Positions 38,273 through 47,935 are shown, counted from the stretch's first letter. The stretch: 47,935 bases of DNA from Nitrosomonas sp. (GCA_016721865.1 JADKHF010000027.1:1-47935), one strand, 5' to 3'. The notes: a model not told the origin generated them from the sequence alone. Numbers and translations: made by a program.

Positions 38273-39174
38273 ATGATATCTGCCAGGATGATCCAGTTTT
38301 GGGTAAAAATCCTGGCGCTGGTCGTTATACTTCTTGCTACGACACTCTCCAAAGCAGAGCAAACGATCCCATCACTCACATCACATGTAACTGATCTGAC
38401 TGCAACGCTCTCCGCCAGTGAAATCACACAGCTGGAACAAAAATTAGCGGCATTTGAAAAGGCAAGAGGCAGCCAGGTTGCGGTGTTGATTGTACCCACC
38501 ACGCAACCCGAAACCATTGAACAATATGCGCTGCGGGTTGCTGAAACTTGGAAACCAGGACGTAAAGGTATCGATGATGGCATACTGCTGCTCATTGCTA
38601 AAAATGATAGAACACTCCGCATCGAAGTTGGTTATGGTGTGGAGGGGGTATTGCCTGACGCGATGGCAAAACGAATTATTGCAGAAATTATCGTGCCGCA
38701 ATTTAAAGCAGGAAACTTTGTAGCTGGTATTGATGCGGGCATCGAAGCAATTCTTGGCCTGATTAAAGGAGAGTCACTTCCGCTACCACCAACCCACCAC
38801 AGCGCCAGCAATTCTCTTTGGTATGCATACCCTCCTTAACAATTTTATTCCCATTTTAATTGGCCTCATTGTGCTAGGAAGAATGTTGCAAGCAGTGCTG
38901 GGGCGTATTGTTGGCGCGGCTGTAACGAGTATCGGCGTGGGATTCATAGGCTGGTTATTTTTTTCCTCGATTGTTATAGCCATTCTCATCGCCATTGTTG
39001 TATTCTTCATGAGCCTTTTCCAGAGCGCAGCCAGTGGAATTTATAGAAACGGACGCAACAGTTGGCCAGATAATGGTTTCAGAAGTGGTGGTTTTGGAAG
39101 CGGTGGCTCTGGGGGCAGCTTTAGTGGAGGCAGGGGTGGCTTTGGTGGCGGTGGCGCATCCGGGGAGGTGGTAA
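38273..39174 (+). CDS. TPM-domain membrane protein (YgcG type), frame-broken
   Basis: Signal peptide (KILALVVILLATTLSKAEQ), a TPM domain (ITQLEQKLAAFEKARGSQVA, DDGILLLIAKNDRTLRIEVGYG, GVLPDAMAKRII), then membrane helices and a Gly-rich tail (SGGFGSGGSGGSFSGG, GGFGGGGASG). The frame changes near 38825. The tail should end GASGRW and TAA at 39172; one extra G in CGGGG at 39161-39165 hides that stop and falsely joins it to the next gene. About 299 residues. Confidence 0.88.
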
Positions 39175-39677
39175 ATGAATATTGCCCGCATCCTTCGCCA
39201 TTTTTAACTGACCAACTCGCATTACGACGCATATTCCCTGCGGCATCTCTGACCGCAATTGAACAAGCCATCCAACAATCGGAAATGAATCATGGTGGTC
39301 AAATTTGTTTTGCCGTGGAAGCCGCACTCAATACAACTCCTCTTTTCAAAAATCAAACAGCCCGGGAACGGGCGGTAGAAGTATTTTCACAGTTGCACAT
39401 CTGGGATACCGAACACAACAATGGCGTATTGATTTATTTGCTGCTTGCGGACCGTGACGTAGAAATCATTGCGGATCGCGGTATCCATGCCAAAGTATCC
39501 AATGAAGAATGGGAAGCCATTTGCCGCACGATGGAATCCGCATTCCGGCAGCAGCAATTTGAAGCGGGTATAATCAAAGGAATAAAGGCGATTGGTGGTC
39601 ATTTACGGAAATATTTTCCATTTGATTCCAACAACAATAAAAATGAGCTTGCCGACAAACCAGTGGTGCTTGAATGA
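39175..39677 (+). CDS. Second TPM-domain protein
   Basis: The ATG at 39175 directly follows the previous stop (TAAATG): MNIARILRHF, then LTDQLALRRIFPAASLTAIE, FAVEAALNTTPLFKNQTARE and VLIYLLLADRDVEIIADRGI. One T is missing in the run near 39203. About 167 residues with a TPM domain and no signal peptide. The lemA-TPM-TPM triplet is a common bacterial operon. Confidence 0.88.
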
Positions 39678-39730
39678 CCGAGTGCTGACTGAACGCTTGT
39701 TTTAAAAAACAAATCCGCAGCACTCAACTC

Positions 39731-40174
39731 GTGTTCAAATTACTGTTATTCGGATATGGAAATCCAGGACGCGGGGATGATGCATTAGGTCCTCTATTGA
39801 TTGAACGCATAAATCACTTAAAACTGGCAGATGTTACCTGTCTCGTTGACATGCAATTACTGATTGAGCATGCCACCGATTTGGCGGGATTTGATCAGAT
39901 CATATTTGTTGACGCCGATATGTCGTGCAGGGAACCTTTTGAATTTTCATCTGTGCGTGCTGCAAAAGACAGCAGTTATACCAGCCACGCATTAACGCCG
40001 GCTGCGTTGCTGTTTATTTATCTGCGAATCTACCAACATGCTGCACCGCCCGCTTTTTTACTGCGTATACGCGGCTATCATTTTGAATTGGGTGATCCAT
40101 TAAGCACTCGAGCAAGTGTGAATCTGGAAGCAGCGATCAAGCAAATACAACAATGGCACTTACAACACGCATGA
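39731..40174 (+). CDS. Hydrogenase maturation protease (HupD/HoxW type)
   Basis: 147 residues from GTG at 39731. FGYGNPGRGDDALGPLLIE holds the conserved GN and Asp, and IIFVDADMS the second acidic site; SHALTPAALLFI and LLRIRGYHFELGDPLS complete the family pattern. It trims the C-terminus of the large subunit of a [NiFe] hydrogenase after nickel insertion. No structural hydrogenase gene is in the window. Confidence 0.9.
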   Translation: MFKLLLFGYGNPGRGDDALGPLLIERINHLKLADVTCLVDMQLLIEHATDLAGFDQIIFVDADMSCREPFEFSSVRAAKDSSYTSHALTPAALLFIYLRIYQHAAPPAFLLRIRGYHFELGDPLSTRASVNLEAAIKQIQQWHLQHA

Positions 40175-40773
40175 AAAATCTGATACCACAATTAAAATTT
40201 CTCCAACTTTCATTTCTGGTCATTGCTTTTGGGATCTTTCCTTCATTGGTTTTTGCTCATAACGGTGCTGGCCCGCATAATGGCTGGCTACATGGATTTT
40301 CCCATCCCTTGAACGGATTGGATCATGTTCTGACAATGATCGCAGTCGGTTTATGGGCTGCACAAGCCCATAGCCGTATTATTTGGCTAATCCCGCTGAT
40401 TTTTGTAACGGTTATGGGATTTGGCGGCTTATTGGGCATGATTAGCTTGCCAATAGCTTTTGCTGAATATGGCATTACACTATCATTAATAGTTCTGGGT
40501 GCATTGCTTGCCTGCCGGAAACATTTGCCGCTCAGTGCCAGTATTACTCTTGTCGGACTGTTTGCGCTCAGTCATGGCTATGCGCATGGCAGTGAAATGC
40601 CGCAAAGCATCTCGATGTTTTCTTATGCGGGTGGATTCATGCTGGCCACCATGTTACTGCATTTATGCGGAATTGGCCTGGCTCTGCTGTTCAGAAACCC
40701 TGCCCGTGCCAACTGGGTACGCTTTAGCGGTATCATGATTGCATTTTACGGCGGATTTTTACTGGCCCAGTAA
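40171..40773 (+). CDS. hupE: HupE/UreJ-family nickel transporter
   Basis: 200 residues from ATG at 40171, overlapping the protease stop by four bases (ATGA). Signal sequence ending FAHNGAGPHNG, so the mature protein begins with His. HGFSHPLNGLDHVLTMIAVG is the metal-binding HPxxGxDH motif, and LFALSHGYAHGSEMP a second His set. Six helices. It supplies nickel for hydrogenase assembly. Confidence 0.94.
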   Translation: MKNLIPQLKFLQLSFLVIAFGIFPSLVFAHNGAGPHNGWLHGFSHPLNGLDHVLTMIAVGLWAAQAHSRIIWLIPLIFVTVMGFGGLLGMISLPIAFAEYGITLSLIVLGALLACRKHLPLSASITLVGLFALSHGYAHGSEMPQSISMFSYAGGFMLATMLLHLCGIGLALLFRNPARANWVRFSGIMIAFYGGFLLAQ

Positions 40774-40788
40774 ACAGTGAGGTGATGC

Positions 40789-41130
40789 ATGCATGAAATG
40801 TCACTCGCCGAAAATATAATTCAACTTATTGAGGACGCATCACTTGAACAACAATTCACACAGGTCATCACGGTATGGCTGGAAATTGGACAATTGGCTT
40901 GCGTAGAAAAGGAATCATTGCGCTTCTATTTTGATGTAGTGACACAGGACAGTATCGCCTGGCAGGCCAAACTGGAAATCATCGAAATAGCAGGACAAGC
41001 CTTGTGTAATCAATGTAATCAGGAAATTTTGATCACTGCTTACCATGAAGCCTGCCCGCACTGTGGAAACTACGAATTGCAAGTGACCCGAGGTGATGAA
41101 ATGCGGATTAAAGAACTTGAAGTGAGATAA
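40789..41130 (+). CDS. hypA: Hydrogenase nickel insertion protein HypA
   Basis: 113 residues. The N-terminal MHEMSLAENIIQ carries the nickel-binding His2. The zinc site is CNQC at residues 75-78 and CPHC at 92-95. It works with HypB to insert nickel. AGTGAGGTG precedes the start. Confidence 0.97.
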   Translation: MHEMSLAENIIQLIEDASLEQQFTQVITVWLEIGQLACVEKESLRFYFDVVTQDSIAWQAKLEIIEIAGQALCNQCNQEILITAYHEACPHCGNYELQVTRGDEMRIKELEVR

Positions 41131-41140
41131 AGGAAATCGT

Positions 41141-42053
41141 ATGTGTACAACTTGTGGATGTGGTATTGGCCAGACGCACATTAATGGCAAATCGATGCAA
41201 CTGCATCAGCATTCTGATAAGCCACTACATTATCGACCGCTTAAGCATTCTCATGCGCACGCCCCCAATCCGATGCCTGCTGACACAGATCATTCACCGA
41301 ATACCATTCATTTCGGAACAGGCATTGCAGGCACACACACCCCAGGGATGAGTCAGGCAAGAATGGTTAAAATTGAGCGCGACATCCTGGCAAAAAATGA
41401 CCGTTATGCCGATGAGAATCGGCAACACTTATCAGAACATGGCGTTTTCGCACTCAACCTGGTTTCCAGTCCGGGTTCCGGAAAAACCACCCTGCTGGTC
41501 AAAACCATTGAGATGCTTCGCGGCAAGCTCCCCATTACCGTGATTGAGGGTGACCAGCAAACCGATCACGATGCCGAACGTATTCGCGCGACTGGCGTAC
41601 CAGCGATACAAATCAATACCGGCAAAGGTTGTCATCTGGATGCGCACATGGTGGGTCATGCTATACAGCAACTTCCCATTCTAGATAATAGTTTGCTGTT
41701 CATTGAAAATGTTGGCAATCTGGTTTGTCCATCGGGTTTCGATCTGGGTGAAGCATAAAGTGGTTATCCTGTCGGTCACCGAAGGCGAAGATAAGCCGCT
41801 CAAGTATCCCGATATGTTCCATGCAGCCGATCTGATGATGTTAAACAAATGCGATCTGCTGCCGCACTTGACCTTTGACGTTGATTTGGCGATTGAATAT
41901 GCACACCGGATCCACCCCGCGCTGTCGGTGATTCAGATTTCAGCCACGCAAGGCAACGGTATGCCGGAATGGATAGACTGGATTATGGCGGGTTGCCACA
42001 GCGCTACAACTGCAAAACAAGATCAGAAACAATCCGATTCCACGTTTGGTTAA
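41141..42053 (+). CDS. hypB: Hydrogenase nickel GTPase HypB, one frameshift
   Basis: The N-terminal nickel motif CTTCGCG is followed by a His-rich stretch (QLHQHSDKPLHYRPLKHSHAHA in parts). P-loop SSPGSGKTTLL, then VIEGDQQTDHDAERI and LLFIENVGNLVCPSGFDLGE. One base is missing at 41755 (GCATAAAG for GCNCATAAAG), after which KVVILSVTEGEDKPLKYPDM and LMMLNKCDLLPH continue. Repaired length is about 304 residues. The end overlaps hypF by eight bases. Confidence 0.95.
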
Positions 42054-43177
42054 TTCGAACGATACACTGATCCCGTTGGCTATCAACGGGCCTGCCGTTC
42101 TGGCTTGTGGCGCCTGGCTAAAAAACACCATCTGTCTGACACAAGTCAACAATGCGTATATTTCACCGCTTATCGGCGATTTAGCTACTGCAGATGCCCG
42201 TCACCAACTGGATAAAACCGTGCAGCGCATGTGCCAGGATCATGAAATTCAACCTAAAATCGTTACGCATGACCTGCACCCGGATTTTTACAGCACACAG
42301 TTTGCCCAAGCCTATGCTGAGCAGCAATGTATTCCAGCACTTGCTGTGCAGCATCATCATGCGCACATTGCTGCAGTCTGTGCCGAACACAACCTAACGC
42401 GCCCTGTGCTGGGATTGGCGCTGGATGGCGTCGGACTGGGAACGGACAACATGCCCTGGGGCGGCGAATTACTATTGGTGGACGGTGCCCGCTTCCACCG
42501 GCTCGGCCATCTGACCAACTTGGCCTTACCGGGCGGCGATCGTGCTGCGCTGGAGCCTTGGCGCATGGCAGCAGCTGCATTGGCGCGGTTAAATCGTGGC
42601 AATGAGATTATGCAACGTTTCTCAGATCAACCTGCCGCTGAAACCGTTGCCACCATGCTAGCAAAGAATCTCAATTGTCCGCAAACCTCCAGCATGGGGC
42701 GATTTTTCGATGCAGCAGCCGGTCTGCTGAGCATCAATGCAATTCAGTCACACGAAGCACAAGCGGCCATAAAATTGCAGCAATTGGCTGAAGAGCATGG
42801 AGAAGTGGCTGCATTGGCTGAGGGCTTTCGAATCACTGAAAACAATGATTTGGATTTCTCACCATTACTGTCAGCAATGATTGACTGCTATGATGCAAAA
42901 CGTGACACTTCCTATGCGGCCGCCCTATTCCACGCCACTTTAATCGCCGGATTAACAACATGGGTGAAAGAAGCCGCCAGGCGTCATAATATTTCACAAC
43001 TGGCATTGGGGCGGGTGTTTTCACAATGCTGTGTTACGATATGGATTAATCAACCGCTTGGCCACACCATCTTTTCATCTCTTCAGCGCACAACATATGC
43101 AACCGGATGACAGCGCCATTGCGTTAGGCCAGGCATGGGTAGCGCTGCGGTATAATATGAAGTGTATTTTTGATTGA
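42046..43177 (+). CDS. hypF: Short HypF: carbamoyltransferase (Kae1-like) domain only
   Basis: About 376 residues instead of the usual 750. The acylphosphatase, zinc-finger and YrdC domains are missing. What is present is the Kae1-like domain: VTHDLHPDFYSTQFAQ, VQHHHAHIAAVCAEHN, LALDGVGLGTDNMPWGGELLLVD, PGGDRAALEPWRMAA and SSMGRFFDAAAGLLS. The start TTG at 42046 overlaps hypB. Shifts near 43015 and 43060 alter the end; repaired it reads LALGGGCFHN, then AQHMQPDDSAIALGQAW, stopping at 43177. HypF makes the cyanide ligands of [NiFe] hydrogenases. A short HypF1 is known in Cupriavidus necator, so this may be natural. Confidence 0.9.
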
Positions 43178-43199
43178 TCAATTCATCCATGGCATATAA

Positions 43200-44054
43200 A
43201 TGAGTAACTACGTACAGCGCTTCCTTCTGGAAAATCTGGACATTCGGGGTGCCGTGGTGCATCTTGATTCGGTCTGGCAACAAATGTTATCGTGCCGCAA
43301 TTACCCGCAACCCGTAACCCAATTACTGGGAGAAATGAGTGCAGTCACGTTGCTCCTGAGTGAAAACCTCAAACAAGCCGGACGACTGACTATTCAACTG
43401 AATGGCAGCGGCCCGGTTTCCATGCTGGTCATCGATTGTAATGACACCTTGCACATACGCGGCATGGCCAAATATTCGCAAAATATCACAGCGCAACCGG
43501 TCTCAGGTTTACTTGGACATGGACAACTGCTACTGACCTTGGATATGCCCTCCATGCGCGAATCCTACCAAAGTATCGTACCGCTCGACGGCGACAACAT
43601 CGCCGAACTGTTTGAACACTATTTCAAACAATCCGAACAACTGCCTTCTCGCCTTTTTCTGATCACCACAAACACCACCATTTTCGGTTTACTGTTACAA
43701 AAACTACCTGCCGCCGATCAACAAGATCCCGATGGCTGGGCGCGTGCCAAAGCGCTGGCGGCGACTGTCAACGACCAGATGCTATTAGATCTGACCTCAG
43801 AAGAAATACTGATCCGCCTGTTTTACGAAGAAACCATACGTATCTTTGACGCACAAACCGTCCGCTATGGCTGCCAGGAAAATCCAGCAAAGATTTACGC
43901 CATGCTACGCTCATTGGGGCGTGAGGAAGTAGATTCAATTTTGAAAGAATTCGGGGAAGTCGTTGTCAACGATGACATCTGTAACCGCGAATATCGCCTG
44001 GATGCATTGGCGGTTGATGCAATCTTCCGAGAAGCCGGACCGACAGTCCATTAG
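43200..44054 (+). CDS. hslO: Hsp33-like redox chaperone, incomplete cysteine set
   Basis: 284 residues. The core is clear: QRFLLENLDIRGAVVHLDSV, LGEMSAVTLLLSENLKQAGR, QLNGSGPVSMLVIDCN, and AMLRSLGREEVDSILKEFG. The C-terminal zinc switch normally has CxC and CxxC. Here they read VRYGCQEN and NDDICNREY, so the first Cys of each pair is replaced (Tyr, Asp). No frame error explains this. The protein may keep holdase activity but its redox control must differ from the E. coli model. Confidence 0.93.
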   Translation: MSNYVQRFLLENLDIRGAVVHLDSVWQQMLSCRNYPQPVTQLLGEMSAVTLLLSENLKQAGRLTIQLNGSGPVSMLVIDCNDTLHIRGMAKYSQNITAQPVSGLLGHGQLLLTLDMPSMRESYQSIVPLDGDNIAELFEHYFKQSEQLPSRLFLITTNTTIFGLLLQKLPAADQQDPDGWARAKALAATVNDQMLLDLTSEEILIRLFYEETIRIFDAQTVRYGCQENPAKIYAMLRSLGREEVDSILKEFGEVVVNDDICNREYRLDALAVDAIFREAGPTVH

Positions 44055-44451
44055 CGTCATTTCTTAATGAAGAAAAACATCGCATTAAACACCACTTGGA
44101 TACCAAGTCTGGAAAATTCGAAAAAAGATAACATAAACAAACCAAAATGACTTATCAATGCGATAGAAAGTTATAAGAAATGGATATTTAAACCGCTCTC
44201 ACATCACCCGATGATATTTTCCCCATAAGCTATTCAGCGCCACCGCTAGCGTTTTCTGATCGAGTACTTGATATTTCCTTGCCTTTTCCCTCGCAGAAGC
44301 TTATTTTCCTCAATCAAGTGTCGTTAATTATATTTCACATAAACTTCACAAATACTACGATAAGATTCATTAAACAAAACCTCAATAAATAAGTGGTTTC
44401 TTGTAAACACTTAACTTTTCAGGTTCAAACTATAAAGGAAGAAAAATTACC
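44055..44451 (+). promoter_or_regulatory. Gap upstream of the response regulator, with direct repeats
   Basis: These 397 bases have no gene. TTCACA at 44334-44339 and again at 44345-44350 are spaced by 11 bases, one turn of the helix, as is common for response-regulator sites. AAGGAAG precedes the ATG at 44452. The repeats lie about 100 bases upstream of that start. Confidence 0.4.
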
Positions 44452-44853
44452 ATGGCACCACGAATCGCACTACGAATTGCACATGTCGATGATGATTCCG
44501 ATATCCGGGAAGCTGTTGAACGCATACTGTGTAAAAACGGATATGAAGTGGATAGTTACCTGACTATGCAGGAATTTATCGATTCATTGGAAGATGAAAC
44601 TAAACGACCTGATTTAGCTATCCTTGATGTCATGGTTGAATCAATGGATTCCGGTTTAACCACTTATGCAGATATTCATAAACGCTTTCCGCAAATACAA
44701 GCTATTTTCCTGACATCGCTGGGTGATATGATCAGACCCTATTTTGAAAATGGGTCGCATGAATGGGTTTGTATTATGGAAAAGCCCGTTGAACCGGTAA
44801 GTTTATTGGCAACAATTAACGAGCGGTTGAGGCATACAGGCAAAGTAGCATAG
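44452..44853 (+). CDS. Single-domain response regulator
   Basis: 133 residues, receiver domain only. HVDDDSDIREAVERIL gives the acidic pair, LAILDVMVES the phosphorylated Asp (about residue 63), IFLTSLGDM the Thr/Ser switch and MEKPVEP the Lys. With no output domain, it likely acts by protein contact or in a relay. Its gene is 21 bases upstream of the histidine kinase. Confidence 0.92.
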   Translation: MAPRIALRIAHVDDDSDIREAVERILCKNGYEVDSYLTMQEFIDSLEDETKRPDLAILDVMVESMDSGLTTYADIHKRFPQIQAIFLTSLGDMIRPYFENGSHEWVCIMEKPVEPVSLLATINERLRHTGKVA

Positions 44854-44874
44854 CTGGGCCTGGATCAAACTGAA

Positions 44875-46303
44875 ATGGCAATTACTGAGTTTTCCTGGAA
44901 CAAGACGAACAACCAGAATATATTGCTTGAAGTAATAGGAGACAAACTAAAACTCAGTGATGACGTTTTAATTAGCAATATCCGCTGGTTCATTACCTTT
45001 CGCTGGATATTGATTGCCACACTAGTTTTCTTTGAAATCCTGATGCTGTCAGCTTCGGATGCACTGGCACAATTGGGTATTAATGAGCAGAAGAAATGGC
45101 CAATTGTTGTCATTATCGTGCTGGCTGTTACTAATATTGCATATATCTTCGCATTAAATCATTGCAAACCAAGCAAATATAATTCGCCTTCTATTAATTT
45201 ATGGGTGCAGATCATCGTTGATCTGATCTGTCTATCCGTTGTAGTGCATTTTATTGGCAGTACTACTACGCCGATTTCCTTTTTCTACGTACTGCATATC
45301 GCACTAGCCTGTATCTTCTTTTCTACCCGCGAAAGTCTGTATGTAACAATATTAGTCTGTTTCATGGACACGATCGTAATCGTTGTTGATAACTTCCTGG
45401 TTACTCAAGCGCCACTCTCAAGTTTAATAGGTAACAATTTTCTGTCTGAAAGTTCGCGTAGAGAAGGGGCAATAGTATGGATGTTTTTTCTCGATGCCTT
45501 ATTTCTTATCGTCTGGTATGTTGTATCGAGACTTTCCTTGATCGTTCGTGCTCATGAACGCCATCTATTGGATGCATATAGACAAATCAATCAGGCACAA
45601 GCAGAAAAAGATCAATATGCATTGTTAATCACACACCAACTTAAATCGCCGCTTGATGCTATCCGCAGCAAAATAAATTTAATTAAAGAAGGTTATTTGG
45701 GAGAAACAACACCAAGTAAGTACTGCACTCGAACAGATGGATTTCGGGCAAAAAATATGTCTGGCCTAATACTTGATTTACTCCGGTTAGAACGATTGAA
45801 AGATACTTGTCTTGATACCGCAATTTTCGAATCCGTTGATATTCAAGCCACTCTTCAAAAAAGTATTGAGAAAATAACTCCTGTTGCCAATTCCAAAAAT
45901 ATCGCACTCAATTTATCCATTGAGAATTTTATCTGCAAGGTAATCCCTGATCAATTGGGGATACTCCTGGAGAATATTATTACCAATGCAATCACCTATT
46001 CTCATGACAATGGATCCGTTGAAATTACATCGACTGTCAATCGGCTTAATCAAAGCGCAGAAATTACCATAACCGATCATGGGATCGGTATTGACAACAA
46101 AGATTTGCCGAATATATTTAATGAATATTTTTTATTCACCTAGAGCAGCTCTTCATAACAAGGCAACCAGCGGTATCGGTTTGTCTATTGTGAAAATCGC
46201 AGCAGAAAATAACAAACTGAAAATCAAAGTCGCCAGCGAACCCGGAATCGGCACTTCTTTCACTGTGATATTTAATAATATCGAATTACCTGACGAATAT
46301 TAA
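44875..46303 (+). CDS. Membrane sensor histidine kinase, frame-broken
   Basis: Six N-terminal membrane helices (WFITFRWILIATLVFFEILM to LDALFLIVWYVVSRLSL) form the sensor. The H-box is YALLITHQLKSPLDAIRSK. The N-box is LENIITNAITYSHDNGS and the G1 box ITDHGIGIDNKDL. Near 46130 the frame shifts; the rest reads SGIGLSIVKIAAENNKLKI and PGIGTSFTVIFNN to TAA at 46303. Two compensating shifts near 45715 and 45750 also spoil ALEQMDFRAKNMSG. Repaired length is about 475 residues. Partner of the preceding regulator. Confidence 0.92.
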
Positions 46304-46351
46304 GAAACTCACTCTGCACTACTCATGATGCATACCGTGATCAGTTTAAAT

Positions 46352-47935
46352 TTATTCAATTCTGCTCTGCTGCCAGTAGCGGCGATGTAATTTTCTCCAG
46401 CTATCGACAGACCACTCGTTATTTGCAAAGCGAATCAAAATAGCACCGTCTCTATCGCTGCGCAGCAATTGACTTCCCGAATTGTGATAGCGCGCCACCA
46501 CTGTTTCACGCGGATGATCGTGGCGATTCTGATAGCCCATTGTGAATATCGTCAGAGAAGGATTCACTTTTTGTACAAAAGCTGCGGTCGATGAAGTATT
46601 ACTGCCATGATGAGGCGCAATCAGAACGGTTGCGGGAAGCTTATCACTGGCGCGAGCGAGTAGTGCCTGTTCATTCTTACCTTCAATATCAGCTGGAAGC
46701 AATACGCTGCCATGAACTGATGTGATTTTTAACACACAACTGCGTGCATTGGTTTTAAGTTGTGTATTCGCATAATCCTGCGCCAAAGGATGAAGCAATT
46801 CAAAATGTACACCATCCCATTGCCAGGATTGATCAGCCTGACATTGTTCTTTATGGAGAGCAATTTTTTGTATGGGATGACCGCCATGTAGAGACGATAG
46901 TAGCATCTTGGTAGGTATTGCTTTCAGTACTGATACAGCACCACCGCTATGATCCGAATCAGCATGTGACACGATTAGGGTATCAAGGCGTTGAATACCT
47001 TCCCCGCGTAAAAAAGGCACGATGATGCGACTACCGCTGTCTGTCTCACCAAAGCCGGGACCGGTATCAAATAACAAAGCATGGTGCTTAGTACGCGCCA
47101 CAACTGCCAATCCCTGACCAACATCCAGTACCGTTAACCATAATTCTCCGGCTTTAGGTTGGGCTGGCTGTACCAGAAACATCGGCAAAAGTGCAATTAC
47201 TCCCAGCCAACGCGCCGGAAAACCGGCAAAAAATCCGAATCCCAAACTTCCTGGCAGCAACAACCACAGAATCCCAACGATAGCCACCACTATTGTCCAC
47301 ATTGGCGGCGCATGCTGCTGCCATACCGCGTTTGACGTATTGCTCAGAAACTGCAATAACATCATGACAATACTTAACACGTCATGGGCAAGTGGTAACA
47401 TAAAATCTAACAATGGTATTATTGTTGCCAGTAATGTTAGCGGCACCACCACAAGGCTCACCAACGGAATGGCAATGGCATTCGCAATTGGTGACACCAA
47501 TGACACCTGCTGAAACAAAGCCAGTAATAGCGGAATGAGTCCCAACGTAATGGCCCATTGAATCCGCAACCAATCCTTTAGCCAGTGAGTTTTGCCGATC
47601 CGCCCTACTGTTACCAGCATAATAATGGCAATTGCGCCAAAAGATAGCCAGAATCCTGGAGCAATGATTGCCCAAGGATCCAGCAGAACCACCCAAAATA
47701 ACGCCCATGTCAGCACCATTGATGCAGATGTATGATGCCCCCTCCATAACGCGATTGCCACCACTGCCAGCATACAGAATGCCCGCTGAGCCGGAATCGC
47801 AAAGCCAGATAGTACAGCATAGCTGAAAGCCACCATCAATCCGGCCAGGACAGCAGCGCGGCGTGCTGGCAAACGTAATGCTAAATAGGTATTCCATCGC
47901 CATAGCCAGAACACCCATGCAAATACCATGCTGGA
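46352..47935 (-). CDS. comEC: ComEC/Rec2 DNA uptake protein, N-terminus beyond right edge
   Basis: At least 525 residues. ComEC forms the inner-membrane channel for DNA uptake in competence. The competence domain helices (RAAVLAGLMVAFSYAVLSGF, AFCMLAVVAIALWRG) are followed by the C-terminal metallo-beta-lactamase-like domain: LDVGQGLAVVARTKHHALLF, DTGPGF, LIVSHADSDHSGG, and VLIAPHHGSNTSS. Open to the right edge, where the OB-fold and first helices should continue. Convergent with the kinase. Confidence 0.95.
   Translation of the reverse strand, partial: SSMVFAWVFWLWRWNTYLALRLPARRAAVLAGLMVAFSYAVLSGFAIPAQRAFCMLAVVAIALWRGHHTSASMVLTWALFWVVLLDPWAIIAPGFWLSFGAIAIIMLVTVGRIGKTHWLKDWLRIQWAITLGLIPLLLALFQQVSLVSPIANAIAIPLVSLVVVPLTLLATIIPLLDFMLPLAHDVLSIVMMLLQFLSNTSNAVWQQHAPPMWTIVVAIVGILWLLLPGSLGFGFFAGFPARWLGVIALLPMFLVQPAQPKAGELWLTVLDVGQGLAVVARTKHHALLFDTGPGFGETDSGSRIIVPFLRGEGIQRLDTLIVSHADSDHSGGAVSVLKAIPTKMLLSSLHGGHPIQKIALHKEQCQADQSWQWDGVHFELLHPLAQDYANTQLKTNARSCVLKITSVHGSVLLPADIEGKNEQALLARASDKLPATVLIAPHHGSNTSSTAAFVQKVNPSLTIFTMGYQNRHDHPRETVVARYHNSGSQLLRSDRDGAILIRFANNEWSVDSWRKLHRRYWQQSRIE

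Noticed and set aside
42046..43177. Short HypF as a tRNA-modifying TsaD (Kae1) protein
   Set aside because: It overlaps hypB within a hydrogenase block and carries HypF-type segments such as VQHHHAHIAAVCAEHN, so HypF is the better name.
47382..47918. 178-codon minus-strand frame within comEC
   Set aside because: Alternate frame of comEC; the reading that keeps the competence-domain motifs is the other one.

Overview
This looks like chromosome from a betaproteobacterium of fairly low GC, most likely a Nitrosomonas-type member of the Nitrosomonadales. The evidence is the gene order rpoE-rseA-rseB-degP-glutaredoxin-lepA-lepB-DUF4845-rnc-era with nadB divergent from it, a complete System I cytochrome c maturation operon, and a hydrogenase maturation block. 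No ammonia-oxidation gene or rRNA lies in the window, so the assignment is an inference.

Layout. 1-8803 (minus strand) holds the sigma-E / envelope-stress operon running into translation and RNA-processing genes (rpoE, rseA, rseB, degP-like protease, glutaredoxin, lepA, lepB, a DUF4845 protein, rnc, era; era runs off the left edge). 9079-10702 is nadB, damaged. 11044-11684 carries a MEKHLA-domain gene and a tRNA-Ser(GGA). 11990-12569 is a parDE toxin-antitoxin pair. 12930-19217 is a mobile accessory island: a phage-type (gene II/X) replication initiator with a basic N-terminal tail, two AlpA-like DNA-binding proteins, a truncated primase, and a gene of unknown function split by two abutting insertion sequences. 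19228-22512 holds a thioredoxin-fold protein, an EVE protein, a TauE/SafE permease, a patch of insertion-sequence remnants, and bcp. 22518-29988 (minus) is ccmABCDEFGHI. 30244-33834 holds an RNA uracil methyltransferase, msrB, an NhaC-type antiporter and a small membrane protein. 33840-37600 is a gene-poor scrap zone with transposase and Fic fragments, two small transposon-like elements with inverted ends, a tiny membrane protein, and a small membrane protein gene. 37602-39677 has lemA and two TPM-domain genes. 39731-43177 is a hydrogenase accessory cluster (maturation protease, hupE, hypA, hypB, a short hypF). 43200-44054 is hslO with only half of its usual redox cysteines. 44452-46303 is a two-component pair, and 46352 to the right edge is the C-terminal part of comEC.

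Reading caution. About twenty well-conserved genes, several normally essential (era, rnc, lepA, lepB, rpoE), are split by one-base shifts, many at homopolymers, and densest in the first 11 kb. The simplest explanation is uncorrected sequencing error. For those genes I give one feature spanning the whole gene and state where the frame breaks. Exceptions that look more like real biology are the in-frame nonsense codons in nadB and the transposon damage.

The most informative find is the split island gene. Removing two insertion sequences (15922-16751 and 16755-17525) and one copy of the TA target joins 15245-15920 to 17528-18210 in one frame, giving a protein of 452 residues that I do not recognise. 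The junction also shows the order in which the two elements arrived.
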